Shown piece after piece: positions 34,557-42,994 of a stretch of DNA of 64,000 nt. The notes under the pieces are model-generated. The model ran no database searches and was not told the DNA's origin. It worked only from the letters and a program-made list of their open reading frames with translations. Every line of letters begins with the position of its first letter. Position 1 is the stretch's first letter. This stretch comes from Loktanella sp. D2R18 (GTDB taxonomy: Bacteria; Pseudomonadota; Alphaproteobacteria; Rhodobacterales; Rhodobacteraceae): contig NZ_QOCG01000022.1 of assembly GCF_003318235.1 (NCBI RefSeq), positions 124,001-188,000 on the forward strand. The letters run 5' to 3'. Position numbers and translations under genes: made by a program.

Positions 34557-35615
34557 ATGTCAGGCGTAGTCATGAAAGATGTCATCAAACGATATGGTGA
34601 GGTCCAAGTCATCCATGGGATTGATCTTGAAATCGAGGACGGAGAATTTTGCGTCTTTGTCGGCCCATCCGGCTGTGGCAAATCCACGCTTTTGCGGATG
34701 GTCGCCGGTCTTGAAGAAACCACCCAAGGGGCCATGTCGATTGGCGCGCGCGATGTGACCCAAATGGACCCGGCAGAACGTGGCGTTGCGATGGTGTTCC
34801 AGACTTACGCGCTTTATCCGCATATGACGGTGCGCGACAACATGGGATTTGGCCTAAAAATGAACGGCCACCCCAAGGCTGAAATCGCTGAAAAAGTCGC
34901 CGAAGCCACGCGCATTCTCAAGCTCGAAGAATATCTCGACCGTAAACCAGCCGCCCTATCGGGCGGGCAGCGTCAACGCGTGTCAATTGGGCGCGCCATT
35001 GTGCGCGGCCCCGAAGTATTTTTGTTCGATGAACCGCTATCGAACCTTGATGCTGAATTACGCGTTGAAATGCGCGTTGAAATCGCCCGTCTGCACAAAG
35101 AAATCGGCGCTACGATGATCTATGTGACCCATGATCAAGTAGAGGCGATGACATTGGCCGATAAGATCGTAGTGCTGCGTGCTGGTCGGATCGAACAGGT
35201 TGGCGCACCGCTAGATCTCTACCGTGATCCAGACAACAAATTCGTGGCGGGCTTCATCGGCTCGCCTGCGATGAATTTTCTTGATGGCGTGTCCACAGGT
35301 GACGCTGTGACGCTCAATGATACCGCCGGCACCTTTTCCCTGCCTGTCATGATCCCGGCAGAGGGCACTGAGATCAGCGTTGGCATTCGTCCAGAACATG
35401 TCGAAGTTGACCCCAATGGTGACACCCACACAGTTGAATTGACCGAAGCCTTAGGCGGTGTGTCTTACGTACATTTGAAATCTGACACGGGCGCGAAAAT
35501 CATTGTCGAAGAACGGGGTGACGAACGGTCGCGTGCAGGCATCCGCGTTGGTATCACCTTCGCGCTAGAGCGCGCGATGCTGTTCGACCGCAAGACAGAG
35601 CAGCGTATACGCTAG
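34557..35615 (+). CDS. Sugar ABC transporter ATP-binding protein (MsmK/UgpC-like)
   Basis: A 352-residue CUT1 ATPase. Walker A GPSGCGKST lies near residue 38, Q-loop MVFQTYALYPHMTV, signature LSGGQRQRVSIGRAI, Walker B VFLFDEPLSNLDAELR and the switch His in VTHDQVEAMT. A C-terminal TOBE/OB domain (about residues 235-350) holds VGIRPEHVEVD. It probably powers the permeases encoded across the divergent promoter, since that operon lacks an ATPase of its own. It is co-transcribed with iclR. Confidence 0.92.
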   Translation: MSGVVMKDVIKRYGEVQVIHGIDLEIEDGEFCVFVGPSGCGKSTLLRMVAGLEETTQGAMSIGARDVTQMDPAERGVAMVFQTYALYPHMTVRDNMGFGLKMNGHPKAEIAEKVAEATRILKLEEYLDRKPAALSGGQRQRVSIGRAIVRGPEVFLFDEPLSNLDAELRVEMRVEIARLHKEIGATMIYVTHDQVEAMTLADKIVVLRAGRIEQVGAPLDLYRDPDNKFVAGFIGSPAMNFLDGVSTGDAVTLNDTAGTFSLPVMIPAEGTEISVGIRPEHVEVDPNGDTHTVELTEALGGVSYVHLKSDTGAKIIVEERGDERSRAGIRVGITFALERAMLFDRKTEQRIR

Positions 35616-35930
35616 CAGCGGCACCCCACCGTTAAATCGGTGGGTCAACGCATTTCAGACCGACATCCGCACCAGAACTATCCGCAGGTTTAGGCGCGCC
35701 GCACCTAGCAATTTCAATTACACAAGCAACGCCTGCCGCTGTCATTTCAGGGCATACTTCACACGAAGCGACGCAACCGTTTCGACGGCCGCGCGCGCGT
35801 AAGCACAAAACTGCGCCTGTCGCCAACAAGTTTGTAAGGCTGTTTACGTCAAATTAAGAGGCAACCCGCCATAAGTCAGTCGAAGCCCAAAAGATGTGCC
35901 GATTGATGCAATGAATGGATCGCCTCTACG
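35616..35930. other. Intergenic region with hairpin
   Basis: A 315-bp gap between the ABC ATPase and the chemotaxis operon. CCCACCG/CGGTGGG with a 6-nt loop at 35625-35644 is a 7-bp hairpin behind the ATPase stop; it has no T run, so it is only a weak terminator. The rest should hold the chemotaxis promoter. No convincing gene was seen on either strand. Confidence 0.45.
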
Positions 35931-36218
35931 ATGACAACTAATCCACCCCCATATCACCTCGCAGCGGTGATGACGCCAGAAGACTGCGAAAAGCTGCACG
36001 GCTACCTAAACGCAGCCTATGAATCTGCGATCATGATCAACTGTGGCGCCGTCACCCGGCTGCCGGGACTGGCAGCCCAGCTTTTAGTAATGGCGCATAA
36101 ATCTTGGCAGCAACGTGGATTTGACTTTGCGCTGAGCGACATCAGTCCCGCATGTGCAGATAGCCTTGAAACATTAGGATTACAGCAATTGCTAGCGCAA
36201 AAAGGTGCCGCAGAATGA
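35931..36218 (+). CDS. STAS-domain protein of the chemotaxis operon
   Basis: A 95-residue protein with the anti-sigma-antagonist (STAS/lipid-asymmetry MlaB-like) pattern: YHLAAVMTPEDCEKLHGYLNAAYESAIMINCGAVTRLPGLAAQLLVMAHKSWQQRGFDFALSDISPACADSLETLGL. The usual phospho-acceptor Ser is not evident; the motif position reads VTRLPGLAAQ. It opens the che operon and overlaps the next receiver gene by 4 bp (ATGA). Its role in chemotaxis is unknown; similar small STAS proteins are found at the head of some che operons and may bind signalling partners. Confidence 0.75.
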   Translation: MTTNPPPYHLAAVMTPEDCEKLHGYLNAAYESAIMINCGAVTRLPGLAAQLLVMAHKSWQQRGFDFALSDISPACADSLETLGLQQLLAQKGAAE

Positions 36219-36583
36219 AAACACGTATTCTCGCAATTGACGATTCACCCACGATCCGCAGCTTGCTTACGATGGCGCTCGAAAAAGCCGGGTTCGACGT
36301 CACCACCGCCGTAGATGGCGTCGATGGCGTCCAGAAATTCCGCGATTCTGATGCGGACCTTGTCATCACTGATGTGAATATGCCCAACAAAGACGGGTTT
36401 GGCGTGATCGACGACATCCGCGGCGGTGAAAAAAACCGGGCAGTTCCTGTGCTCGTACTCACCACCGAAAGCGGTGCGGCACTTAAGGAACGCGCGCGCG
36501 CTGCTGGGGCGACGGGCTGGATTGTCAAACCGTTTGATGACGACGCATTGGTATCCGTCATTCGCCGCCTGACTGGAGCATAA
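36215..36583 (+). CDS. CheY-like response regulator 1
   Basis: A 122-residue single receiver domain. Acidic pocket D9-D10, phospho-acceptor D53 in LVITDVNMPNKDG, conserved Thr in VLTTESG and Lys in WIVKPF. It has no output domain, so it acts by phospho-dependent binding. It overlaps the STAS gene by 4 bp and is 1 bp upstream of cheA. It may be the motor-binding CheY or a phosphate sink paired with the second CheY of the operon. Confidence 0.9.
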   Translation: MKTRILAIDDSPTIRSLLTMALEKAGFDVTTAVDGVDGVQKFRDSDADLVITDVNMPNKDGFGVIDDIRGGEKNRAVPVLVLTTESGAALKERARAAGATGWIVKPFDDDALVSVIRRLTGA

Positions 36584-36584
36584 G

Positions 36585-38689
36585 ATGGCGAATGACCCTT
36601 CAATTCTGGACACATTTTTCGAAGAATGTGAGGATCTCATTGTCGCTTTGACAGAGGGTCTGACCGAAATGCGCGACGGCGCGGCGGACGATGAAACAGT
36701 CAACGCCGTCTTCCGTGCAGTGCATTCGATCAAAGGCGCAGCCGGGGCGTTCGCGCTTGATGAACTGGTGGGGTTTGCACATAAATTCGAAACCGTACTG
36801 GACGAGCTGCGATCAAACCGTCTGACAACGGACGAAAACTTACTGCGGGTCCTACAACGCGCGGGTGATGTACTGGCCGATTTGGTCGAAGCCGCGCGCG
36901 ACAATATTCCCGCAAACCGCGATCAAGTCGATCCGGTGCTCAACGAACTACAAGCATTTTTGGGGGATGAAGACGACCAACCCGAAGAAGAGTTTGTGTT
37001 TGAGGCGATGACGCTTGATTTCGACAGTGCCGATGATCAAAGTGGCTACCAGGTTTCATTTAGGCCCGGTCCCGAATTTTACGCCTGCGGCCATGACCCT
37101 GAGCTTTTGATCAAAGCCCTCAACGAACTTGGGTCCGCAACAATAAGTGCCGATGATACTGCGTTGCCCGATGATTTTGCTGATTTCGACTGGGAAAGTG
37201 GCTATTTGACATGGACCATTGATATCCAAGACCTCGCAACTGACCTTGGCATTCTTGAGATTTTTCAATTTGTCGACGATCTGTGCGATCTTAAGATTTC
37301 GCCACGAGATACGCCACTTACCCCGGCGCAGCCCCAACCATCGAACCCGAAGATCTCCCAGATATTGCGCCAACCGCGCCGATTGAGGTCGCCCCAAAGG
37401 ATGAGCACCCCTCAGTTGACACGCCGCCCGTAGAAGCACCTAGCCTTGGACCTAAAGCGGATGCCAAACCAGCCAAACGCAACGCAACCAGCCTGCGCGT
37501 TGACCCCGAAAGGGTCGACAGGCTGATCAACGCAGTGGGCGAACTTATCATCAATCAATCGGTTATCTCCCAACGTCTCGAAAAAGCTGCGATTCCGAAT
37601 TCCTCCGATCTTTTTGCCGATTTGGATGATTACAAATTGCTCGCGCGCGAAATTCAAGAAGGCGTCATGGCCATCCGCGCCCAACCTGTAAAACCTCTTT
37701 TTCAACGCATGTTACGGATCGCCCGCGAGGCCGCTGATGGCACGGGCAAAGACGTGGCCATTGTGACACATGGCGAAAACACTGAAGTCGACAAAACCGT
37801 TGTTGAACGGCTTGCTGACCCGCTCACACATATGATCCGCAATGCAATTGACCATGGAATTGAAGCGCCCGAACAGCGCAAAGCCGCCGGGAAGCCTGAA
37901 CAAGGGGTTCTTACACTCACCGCAAGCCAGCGTTCTGGTAGCATCGTCATTGAGATTGCCGATGACGGAGCTGGGCTAAACAGGACCCGCATTCGCGCGA
38001 TCGCTGTTGAAAAAGGGCTAATTCCGGCTGATGCGACGCTCAGCGAACAAGAGATTGATCAACTCCTTTTTGCTCCCGGGTTTTCGACGGCAACTGAGAT
38101 CACCAATTTGTCGGGCCGCGGCGTCGGGATGGACGTTGTTAAAACAGCGATCACGACGTTGGGTGGCCGGGTCGCGATCACCAGCGTGCCTGGCAAGGGC
38201 ACAACGTTCTCAATCACACTGCCACTGACGTTGGCCGTCATGGACGGCATGATCATTAACGTCGGCGGGCAAACCATGGTCGTGCCGATTTCCAGCATCC
38301 TCGAATCAATTCGACCCAATACGTCGGACATCTCGCGGATCGGTTTGCACGGAGAGTTATTGCGTATCCGCGGGGAATATGTGCCCATCGTGGACTTGGC
38401 CGATCGGCTAGGGCATCCGCGCGATAAGCGCACGATGACGGAACGTGTGCTCCTCTTGATCCAGACTGAGGCCGTCCCTCAATGCGCGCTTGCGGTCGAC
38501 GATATCTTTGACCAACGACAAGTCGTCGTCAAAAGCATGCAAGGCAACTATGGCGCGATTTCGGGCATTTCCGGCGCGACAATCCTGGGTGATGGCAAAA
38601 TTGCTTTGATCATTGACCCCGACGCGATCGCGCTCAACGCAGCGCCACGCAATTTTGAAGAGGAGGCACTCCATGTCGCAGCAACCTGA
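36585..38689 (+). pseudogene. cheA: Chemotaxis histidine kinase CheA, interrupted by a frameshift
   Basis: The kinase is split over two frames. Frame 1 (36585-37433) encodes the HPt domain with phospho-His H47 in AVHSIKGAAGAF and a P2-like domain. It then turns into an Arg/Pro-rich tail. The correct continuation lies in another frame, open from 37295 to the stop at 38689. It has an acidic Pro/Ala linker, the dimerisation helix LRVDPERVDRLINAVGELIIN, kinase boxes HMIRNAIDHGIE, DDGAGL and GRGVGMDV, and a CheW-like P5 domain. The shift is best placed at the CCCC run 37321-37324; one added C restores a 701-residue protein. No slippery heptamer is visible, so mutation or sequencing error is likelier than programmed frameshifting. 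Confidence 0.85.
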
Positions 38690-39140
38690 AGCCCCACAAG
38701 CCAAGCAACTTGAATTTGTAACGCTTGTTGCTGGCGGTCAGAATTTTTGCGTTGAGATTACGCAAATTCGCGAGATTCGACGCTGGACCCCCGTAACGAT
38801 CCTGCCTCACTCCCCCTTCCATGTCTTAGGGGTGATCAATCTGCGCGGCGCGGTCATTCCAATTATCGATCTCGCGGTCAAGCTCGGCTTTGAAAAAATT
38901 CAACCGACAGAACGCCATGTTATCATCATTACCGCAATAGAAGATCGCATCGTTGGGCTTCTGGTCGAATCCGTGTCTGAAATTCTTGGGGTGAGCGCGG
39001 ATATGGTGCGCGAAACGCCCCGCGGCCCCGAAGACCCCGCAACACGTGCAATTCAGGGTATCATTCCCGTCGATGACGACATGACCAAAATCATTAACCT
39101 TAGTGCACTTATGCCAAGCCTAGACCCGGTGGCGGCATGA
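38673..39140 (+). CDS. cheW: Chemotaxis adaptor CheW
   Basis: A 155-residue CheW domain that links receptors to CheA. Typical segments are LEFVTLVAGGQNFCVEITQIREIRRW, HVLGVINLRGAVIPIIDLAVKLG and DRIVGLLVESVSEILGVSADM. The start lies inside the last 17 bp of cheA behind a strong GAGGAGG ribosome-binding site, so translation does not depend on the cheA frame. It overlaps cheR by 4 bp. Confidence 0.93.
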   Translation: MSQQPEAPQAKQLEFVTLVAGGQNFCVEITQIREIRRWTPVTILPHSPFHVLGVINLRGAVIPIIDLAVKLGFEKIQPTERHVIIITAIEDRIVGLLVESVSEILGVSADMVRETPRGPEDPATRAIQGIIPVDDDMTKIINLSALMPSLDPVAA

Positions 39141-40039
39141 CATCGACCGCTCAGCAAACGATGGCGCCCTTGCAGCCGGCAGAGTTCGCGTTTTCTGATG
39201 CAGACTTCAGTCAAATCGCAAGCTTGGCCTTGAAAAAGTATGGCCTGAACCTTCAATCTTCTAAAAAGGCACTGGTATATTCGCGTTTGGCCAAGCGGCT
39301 TCGCCAGCTTAAGATGAGCACGTTTGCCGATTACTATGCGCTACTTAACCAGCCGCAAGAACATGATGAACACTCACATTTTCTGTCAGCACTCACGACG
39401 AACGTGACCCATTTTTTTCGCGAGGAACATCATTTCACCTACCTGCAGAACATAGTAATGCCAAAATTGGTTACCAAGGCGCAGGCCGGAAGAAGCGTGC
39501 GCCTTTGGTCATCGGCCTGCTCATCTGGTCAAGAAGCATATTGTATGGCGGCAATCGTCAATGCAGTCTGCCCTGAATTTGCAAGCCTCGATATCAAAAT
39601 TCTCGCCACAGATATTGACCCCAAGATCGTCGCACAAGCAAAACAAGGCACCTATCCAGATACGCAGCGAACCGCTATTCCAGCAGCGTTTCGCGATACG
39701 ATGATTGCGGCAAATGCCACATCAGACGGGTCGATCACAATGCACCGAAAACTTAAAAGCCTCATTTCATTTGCCGAATTGAATTTGATTGGTGCCTGGC
39801 CAATGCGTAAAGAATTTGATGTCATTTTCTGCCGCAATGTCGCGATTTACTTTGATCCGGCCACTCAACATCGGCTTTGGACCCGTTTTCACGATTTACT
39901 GGCGCCGGACGGGCACATGATGATCGGGCACTCTGAACGTCTCGGTGGCCAGGCAGCCAAAAAATTTCACAACGTCGATATCACAACCTACCAAAAATCC
40001 ATTGGGCACGCCCCGTTCTTGGACGAAAAGAAAGAATAA
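39137..40039 (+). CDS. cheR: Chemotaxis receptor methyltransferase CheR
   Basis: A 300-residue SAM-dependent methyltransferase that methylates receptor glutamates. An N-terminal helical CheR_N domain (about residues 20-80) precedes the catalytic domain, with RLWSSACSSGQEAYCMAAIV (SAM motif), IKILATDIDPKIVAQAKQGTYPD and the EFDVIFCRNVAIYFDPATQ motif. A C-terminal GHMMIGHSERLGG segment completes the fold. It is coupled to cheW by an ATGA overlap. Confidence 0.93.
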   Translation: MTSTAQQTMAPLQPAEFAFSDADFSQIASLALKKYGLNLQSSKKALVYSRLAKRLRQLKMSTFADYYALLNQPQEHDEHSHFLSALTTNVTHFFREEHHFTYLQNIVMPKLVTKAQAGRSVRLWSSACSSGQEAYCMAAIVNAVCPEFASLDIKILATDIDPKIVAQAKQGTYPDTQRTAIPAAFRDTMIAANATSDGSITMHRKLKSLISFAELNLIGAWPMRKEFDVIFCRNVAIYFDPATQHRLWTRFHDLLAPDGHMMIGHSERLGGQAAKKFHNVDITTYQKSIGHAPFLDEKKE

Positions 40040-40042
40040 GAC

Positions 40043-40429
40043 ATGAGCCTCAAAGACTCGCTACGCGTTATGATCGTCGATGATATGGGGGTCAGTCGTG
40101 GACTGTTGGTCCAAGCCATTGAAGAGATGGGAATTTGGAAAAACCAAGCAGAAAACGACGGCCGCGCCGCGCTGGCAAAACTGATTGCGGATCCAGTGCA
40201 CCTCGTCCTGTCCGACTATAACATGCCCGGCATGGATGGGTTGGAATTACTCAAAGCATTGCGTCAAAATCGTTCCACGGCGCGCGTCGGTTTCATACTT
40301 GTCACCGGCAACCCAACCGCAGATTTAGTGACCAAGGGAAAGGCTCTTGGGGTCAACAATATCATCAAAAAGCCGTTCACAACGGCAAGCATGAAACAAT
40401 GTATCGAAAGCGTCGTTGGCCGCTTATGA
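40043..40429 (+). CDS. cheY: CheY-like response regulator 2
   Basis: A 128-residue single receiver domain. Acidic pocket D13-D14, phospho-acceptor D58 in VLSDYNMPGMDG, Thr in LVTGNP and Lys in IIKKPF. It lies 3 bp after cheR and overlaps the next gene by 4 bp. This is the closer match to motor-binding CheY, given its place beside the putative phosphatase. Confidence 0.9.
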   Translation: MSLKDSLRVMIVDDMGVSRGLLVQAIEEMGIWKNQAENDGRAALAKLIADPVHLVLSDYNMPGMDGLELLKALRQNRSTARVGFILVTGNPTADLVTKGKALGVNNIIKKPFTTASMKQCIESVVGRL

Positions 40430-40803
40430 CAGAGCAGATTAAACAAATGGACCGCCACGATCTCAAGGCCGTTCTAAAAAACACGAGCGCTGCGATGCGC
40501 GAGTTGGGGCAAACATTGACCCAACTCGAAGAGGCGCTGCTTGACGATATGATGGCCGGAACCAGCATCGTACAAAATAAGCCAGCGATGCAGACCATCG
40601 ATTTTTTGATGCAATCAATCGAGGAGCTTGCATTGATGTTTGACCGTATGGAGGCGCATGAACATGTCTCCGGTGAGGTGGATTATTTAGATGTAATCGC
40701 GCCAATCCGGTTGCAACGCATTCGCGAACACATCGCAGGTCGTCGAGCGCGATATGCGCAAATCAGTGAGCACCCAAGTTCCGATGGCATTTCAATGTTT
40801 TAA
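40426..40803 (+). CDS. Small helical protein of the che operon, possibly CheZ-like
   Basis: A 125-residue, strongly helical protein without signal peptide or membrane segment. Its middle reads MQTIDFLMQSIEELALMFDRM. The D-x-x-x-Q spacing (DFLMQ) matches the catalytic Asp/Gln pair of CheZ phosphatases (DLTGQ in E. coli), in a similar helical setting. It is coupled to cheY by an ATGA overlap, which is where a CheY-P phosphatase would be expected. The assignment as a remote CheZ is inference; an unrelated scaffold protein cannot be excluded. Confidence 0.6.
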   Translation: MTEQIKQMDRHDLKAVLKNTSAAMRELGQTLTQLEEALLDDMMAGTSIVQNKPAMQTIDFLMQSIEELALMFDRMEAHEHVSGEVDYLDVIAPIRLQRIREHIAGRRARYAQISEHPSSDGISMF

Positions 40804-40915
40804 TAGTTCGGCAAAGGGTCAAGCCCATCATGCAAACCAATGTCCAGACCGCCCTAGTTTTACGCCACAGGCACCACCTCGCAGTATCCGAATGGTTCCG
40901 CGCTAGGAGCAAGCA

Positions 40916-41542
40916 ATGGAAACGATAAATGCGCCGTTCAACGGGCGTCCCGCGACTGAAAATATAGCGGCACGAAAATTTATTTTGTTGGGTTCATCGA
41001 CCGGAGGCGTCGATGCGTTGATACAAATCCTACGCCATTTTGACTCGGATTGCCCACCGACGTTGATCGTGCAGCACACTGGTAGCCAGTTTGCGCAAAG
41101 TTTGATTAGGTTACTCGACGGTGCGACACGGGCCAAAGTTGTCGCGGCCCAAAATGGCGCAATGCTGGAACGCGGCATGGTCTATCTTTCGCCAAGCACT
41201 GAACAGCATCTTTGTCTTGCCGATAATCTGCCGCTGAGGATTGCGCTAAGCCAAAGTCCACCGCGAACAAGCCACCGCCCCTCCGTTGACGCATTGTTTG
41301 AATCTGCGGTTCCACATGCAGCAAATGCCACTGCAGCAATTCTCACAGGTATGGGAAAAGACGGGGCGCAGGGGCTTCTTGCGTTACGCCAAGCGGGCGC
41401 ACAAACGGTTGGTCAGAACGAAGACACATCCATCGTTTATGCGATGCCGCGGGTCGCGCAAGCTTTGGGCGGTGTCGCACACGCATTGCCGATCACCGAA
41501 ATAGGGCCCGCTCTGCTACGTGCGGCAACACAAAGGACCTAA
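40916..41542 (+). CDS. cheB: CheB-type methylesterase domain without receiver
   Basis: A 208-residue protein that is only the CheB catalytic domain. The triad is visible: Ser28 in GSSTGGVDAL, His54 in IVQHTGSQFA and Asp149 in LTGMGKDGAQGL. It should remove receptor methyl esters or deamidate receptor Gln. Canonical CheB is about 350 residues with an N-terminal receiver; here no receiver-like frame exists in the 112 bp upstream, so regulation by CheA phosphorylation is missing. An AGGAG ribosome-binding site precedes the ATG, and cheD follows after one base. Confidence 0.9.
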   Translation: METINAPFNGRPATENIAARKFILLGSSTGGVDALIQILRHFDSDCPPTLIVQHTGSQFAQSLIRLLDGATRAKVVAAQNGAMLERGMVYLSPSTEQHLCLADNLPLRIALSQSPPRTSHRPSVDALFESAVPHAANATAAILTGMGKDGAQGLLALRQAGAQTVGQNEDTSIVYAMPRVAQALGGVAHALPITEIGPALLRAATQRT

Positions 41543-41543
41543 A

Positions 41544-42083
41544 ATGAATGTCACCCGCGCCCCTGATAAATCGCATCAAACCATCACGGTGATCCAAGGC
41601 GATTTCGCCGTCTCTGCGGATCCAAACATCGTGTTGTCCACCGTCTTGGGATCCTGCGTCGCAGTGTGCCTCTATGACGCTACGGCCAGCGTAGGCGGCA
41701 TGAACCATTTTCTACTGGCCAGCAGTTCTGACGCTAGGTCGAAAGACCTACGCTATGGCGTCAATGCGATGGAGTTGCTTATTAACCGCGTTTTGCGCGC
41801 GGGCGGCGACCGCGGATCGCTGCAAGCTAAAATATTTGGAGGCGCCAAGATGACAACCCATGCAGGGGATATCGGGCGCAATAACGCCGATTTTGCGCTG
41901 GAATTTTTGACGCGCGAAGGCATCTCATGCGTGTCCCAAAGCCTTGGCGGCGATCAGGCCCGTCGCGTGCAGTTCACCCCGACAACGGGTGCTGCGCGTC
42001 AATTGCAAATCGCAGGACCAGAACCCGCGCTTAAACCTATGCGCCCCCCAGTAAGCGAAGCCCCCGATATCACGCTATTCTAG
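41544..42083 (+). CDS. cheD: Chemoreceptor glutamine deamidase CheD
   Basis: A 179-residue CheD protein that deamidates receptor glutamines. The catalytic Cys38 is in VLGSCVAVCLYD, His55 in VGGMNHFLL, and the third residue lies in the AKIFGGAKM segment. The Cys-His spacing of 17 equals that of characterised CheD. The ATG at 41544 is chosen; the longer frame overlaps cheB. Last gene of the che operon, overlapping the end of the convergent dehydrogenase by 4 bp. Confidence 0.9.
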   Translation: MNVTRAPDKSHQTITVIQGDFAVSADPNIVLSTVLGSCVAVCLYDATASVGGMNHFLLASSSDARSKDLRYGVNAMELLINRVLRAGGDRGSLQAKIFGGAKMTTHAGDIGRNNADFALEFLTREGISCVSQSLGGDQARRVQFTPTTGAARQLQIAGPEPALKPMRPPVSEAPDITLF

Positions 42084-42961
42084 GGCTGTCCGTCGAGTGC
42101 TTGTAAACGCTTGAGCAACGATGATGTGTCCCAACGTCCGCCGCCCAGTTTTTGCACGTCCTTATAGAACTGATCTACCAAGGCGGTGACAGGGAGGCTC
42201 GCGCCGTTTTCATCTGCCGTGTCCAAGCAAATCCCGAGGTCCTTGCGCATCCAATCCACAGCGAACCCGTGGTCGAATTGATCGTCCAGCATGGTTTCAG
42301 AGCGGTTATCCATCTGCCAGCTTCCAGCTGCGCCTTGGCTGATGACTTCGACGACCGCGCGCCCATCTAATCCGGCTTTTTGTGCGAAATGCAGAGCTTC
42401 TGATAGGCCTTGAACAAGGCCGGCAATCGCAATTTGATTGCACATTTTTGTCATTTGACCGGCACCGCTGTCACCGATCCGACGGCAAATCCGGGCATAG
42501 GCGGCAAGCACGGGTTCCACGGTGTCAAAGCTGTCTTGCGCGCCACCGCACATCAACGAGAGAACGCCATTTTCAGCCCCCGCCTGCCCGCCCGAAACTG
42601 GCGCATCGACGAATGCGACGCCTAACGCAGCGGCCGCGTCGTGCAATTCGCGCGTTACCGCAGCCGAAACAGTGGTATGATCGACAAAGGTTGTCCCCGC
42701 TGCCATGCCCGCGAACGCACCATCCGCACCAAGGCAAACAGACCGCAGATCATCGTCATTGCCAACACATGACATCACAATGTCTGCGCCATCGGCTGCA
42801 GCGCGCGGCGTCGCGGCCATCTTGCCACCATGCGCTGCCACCCATTTTTCGGCCTTGGCCGCCGTTCGGTTATATACCGTGACGGCGTGCCCTGCTGCTT
42901 GCAGATGCCCCGCCATGGGAAATCCCATCACGCCAAGTCCTAAAAATGCGAGTTTAGCCAT
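42080..42961 (-). CDS. 3-hydroxyisobutyrate dehydrogenase family protein
   Basis: A 293-residue beta-hydroxyacid dehydrogenase. The N-terminal Rossmann motif KLAFLGLGVMGFPMAGHLQAAGHAVTVYNRT binds NAD(P). The substrate motif FVDAPVSGGQAGAENGVLSLMCGG and the catalytic lysine in QMTKMCNQIAIAG follow, with an all-helical C-domain. The family includes 3-hydroxyisobutyrate, tartronate-semialdehyde and related reductases; the exact substrate cannot be read from sequence. It lies 33 bp below the acyl-CoA synthetase gene, perhaps in one operon. Confidence 0.85.
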   Translation of the reverse strand: MAKLAFLGLGVMGFPMAGHLQAAGHAVTVYNRTAAKAEKWVAAHGGKMAATPRAAADGADIVMSCVGNDDDLRSVCLGADGAFAGMAAGTTFVDHTTVSAAVTRELHDAAAALGVAFVDAPVSGGQAGAENGVLSLMCGGAQDSFDTVEPVLAAYARICRRIGDSGAGQMTKMCNQIAIAGLVQGLSEALHFAQKAGLDGRAVVEVISQGAAGSWQMDNRSETMLDDQFDHGFAVDWMRKDLGICLDTADENGASLPVTALVDQFYKDVQKLGGGRWDTSSLLKRLQALDGQP

Positions 42962-42994
42962 CGATCCACGTCCTTCTATTGCGGCGCGTTGGCG

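Noticed and set aside
35632..35829. A 65-codon minus-strand frame after the ABC ATPase
   Set aside because: It begins and ends in a hairpin-containing intergenic region, is Cys/Arg-rich and lacks a ribosome-binding site.
35848..35875. A sigma-28-like element (TCAAATT ... GCCATAA) before the chemotaxis operon
   Set aside because: Both half-sites differ from the flagellar consensus and the spacing is uncertain, so it is not supported.
37295..37330. Programmed -1 frameshifting in cheA
   Set aside because: No slippery heptamer or downstream stem-loop of the usual kind was visible near the C-run; an indel explains the data better.
40830..40928. A 32-codon frame between the CheZ-like gene and cheB
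   Set aside because: Too short and overlaps the well-supported cheB start; it does not resemble a receiver-domain remnant.
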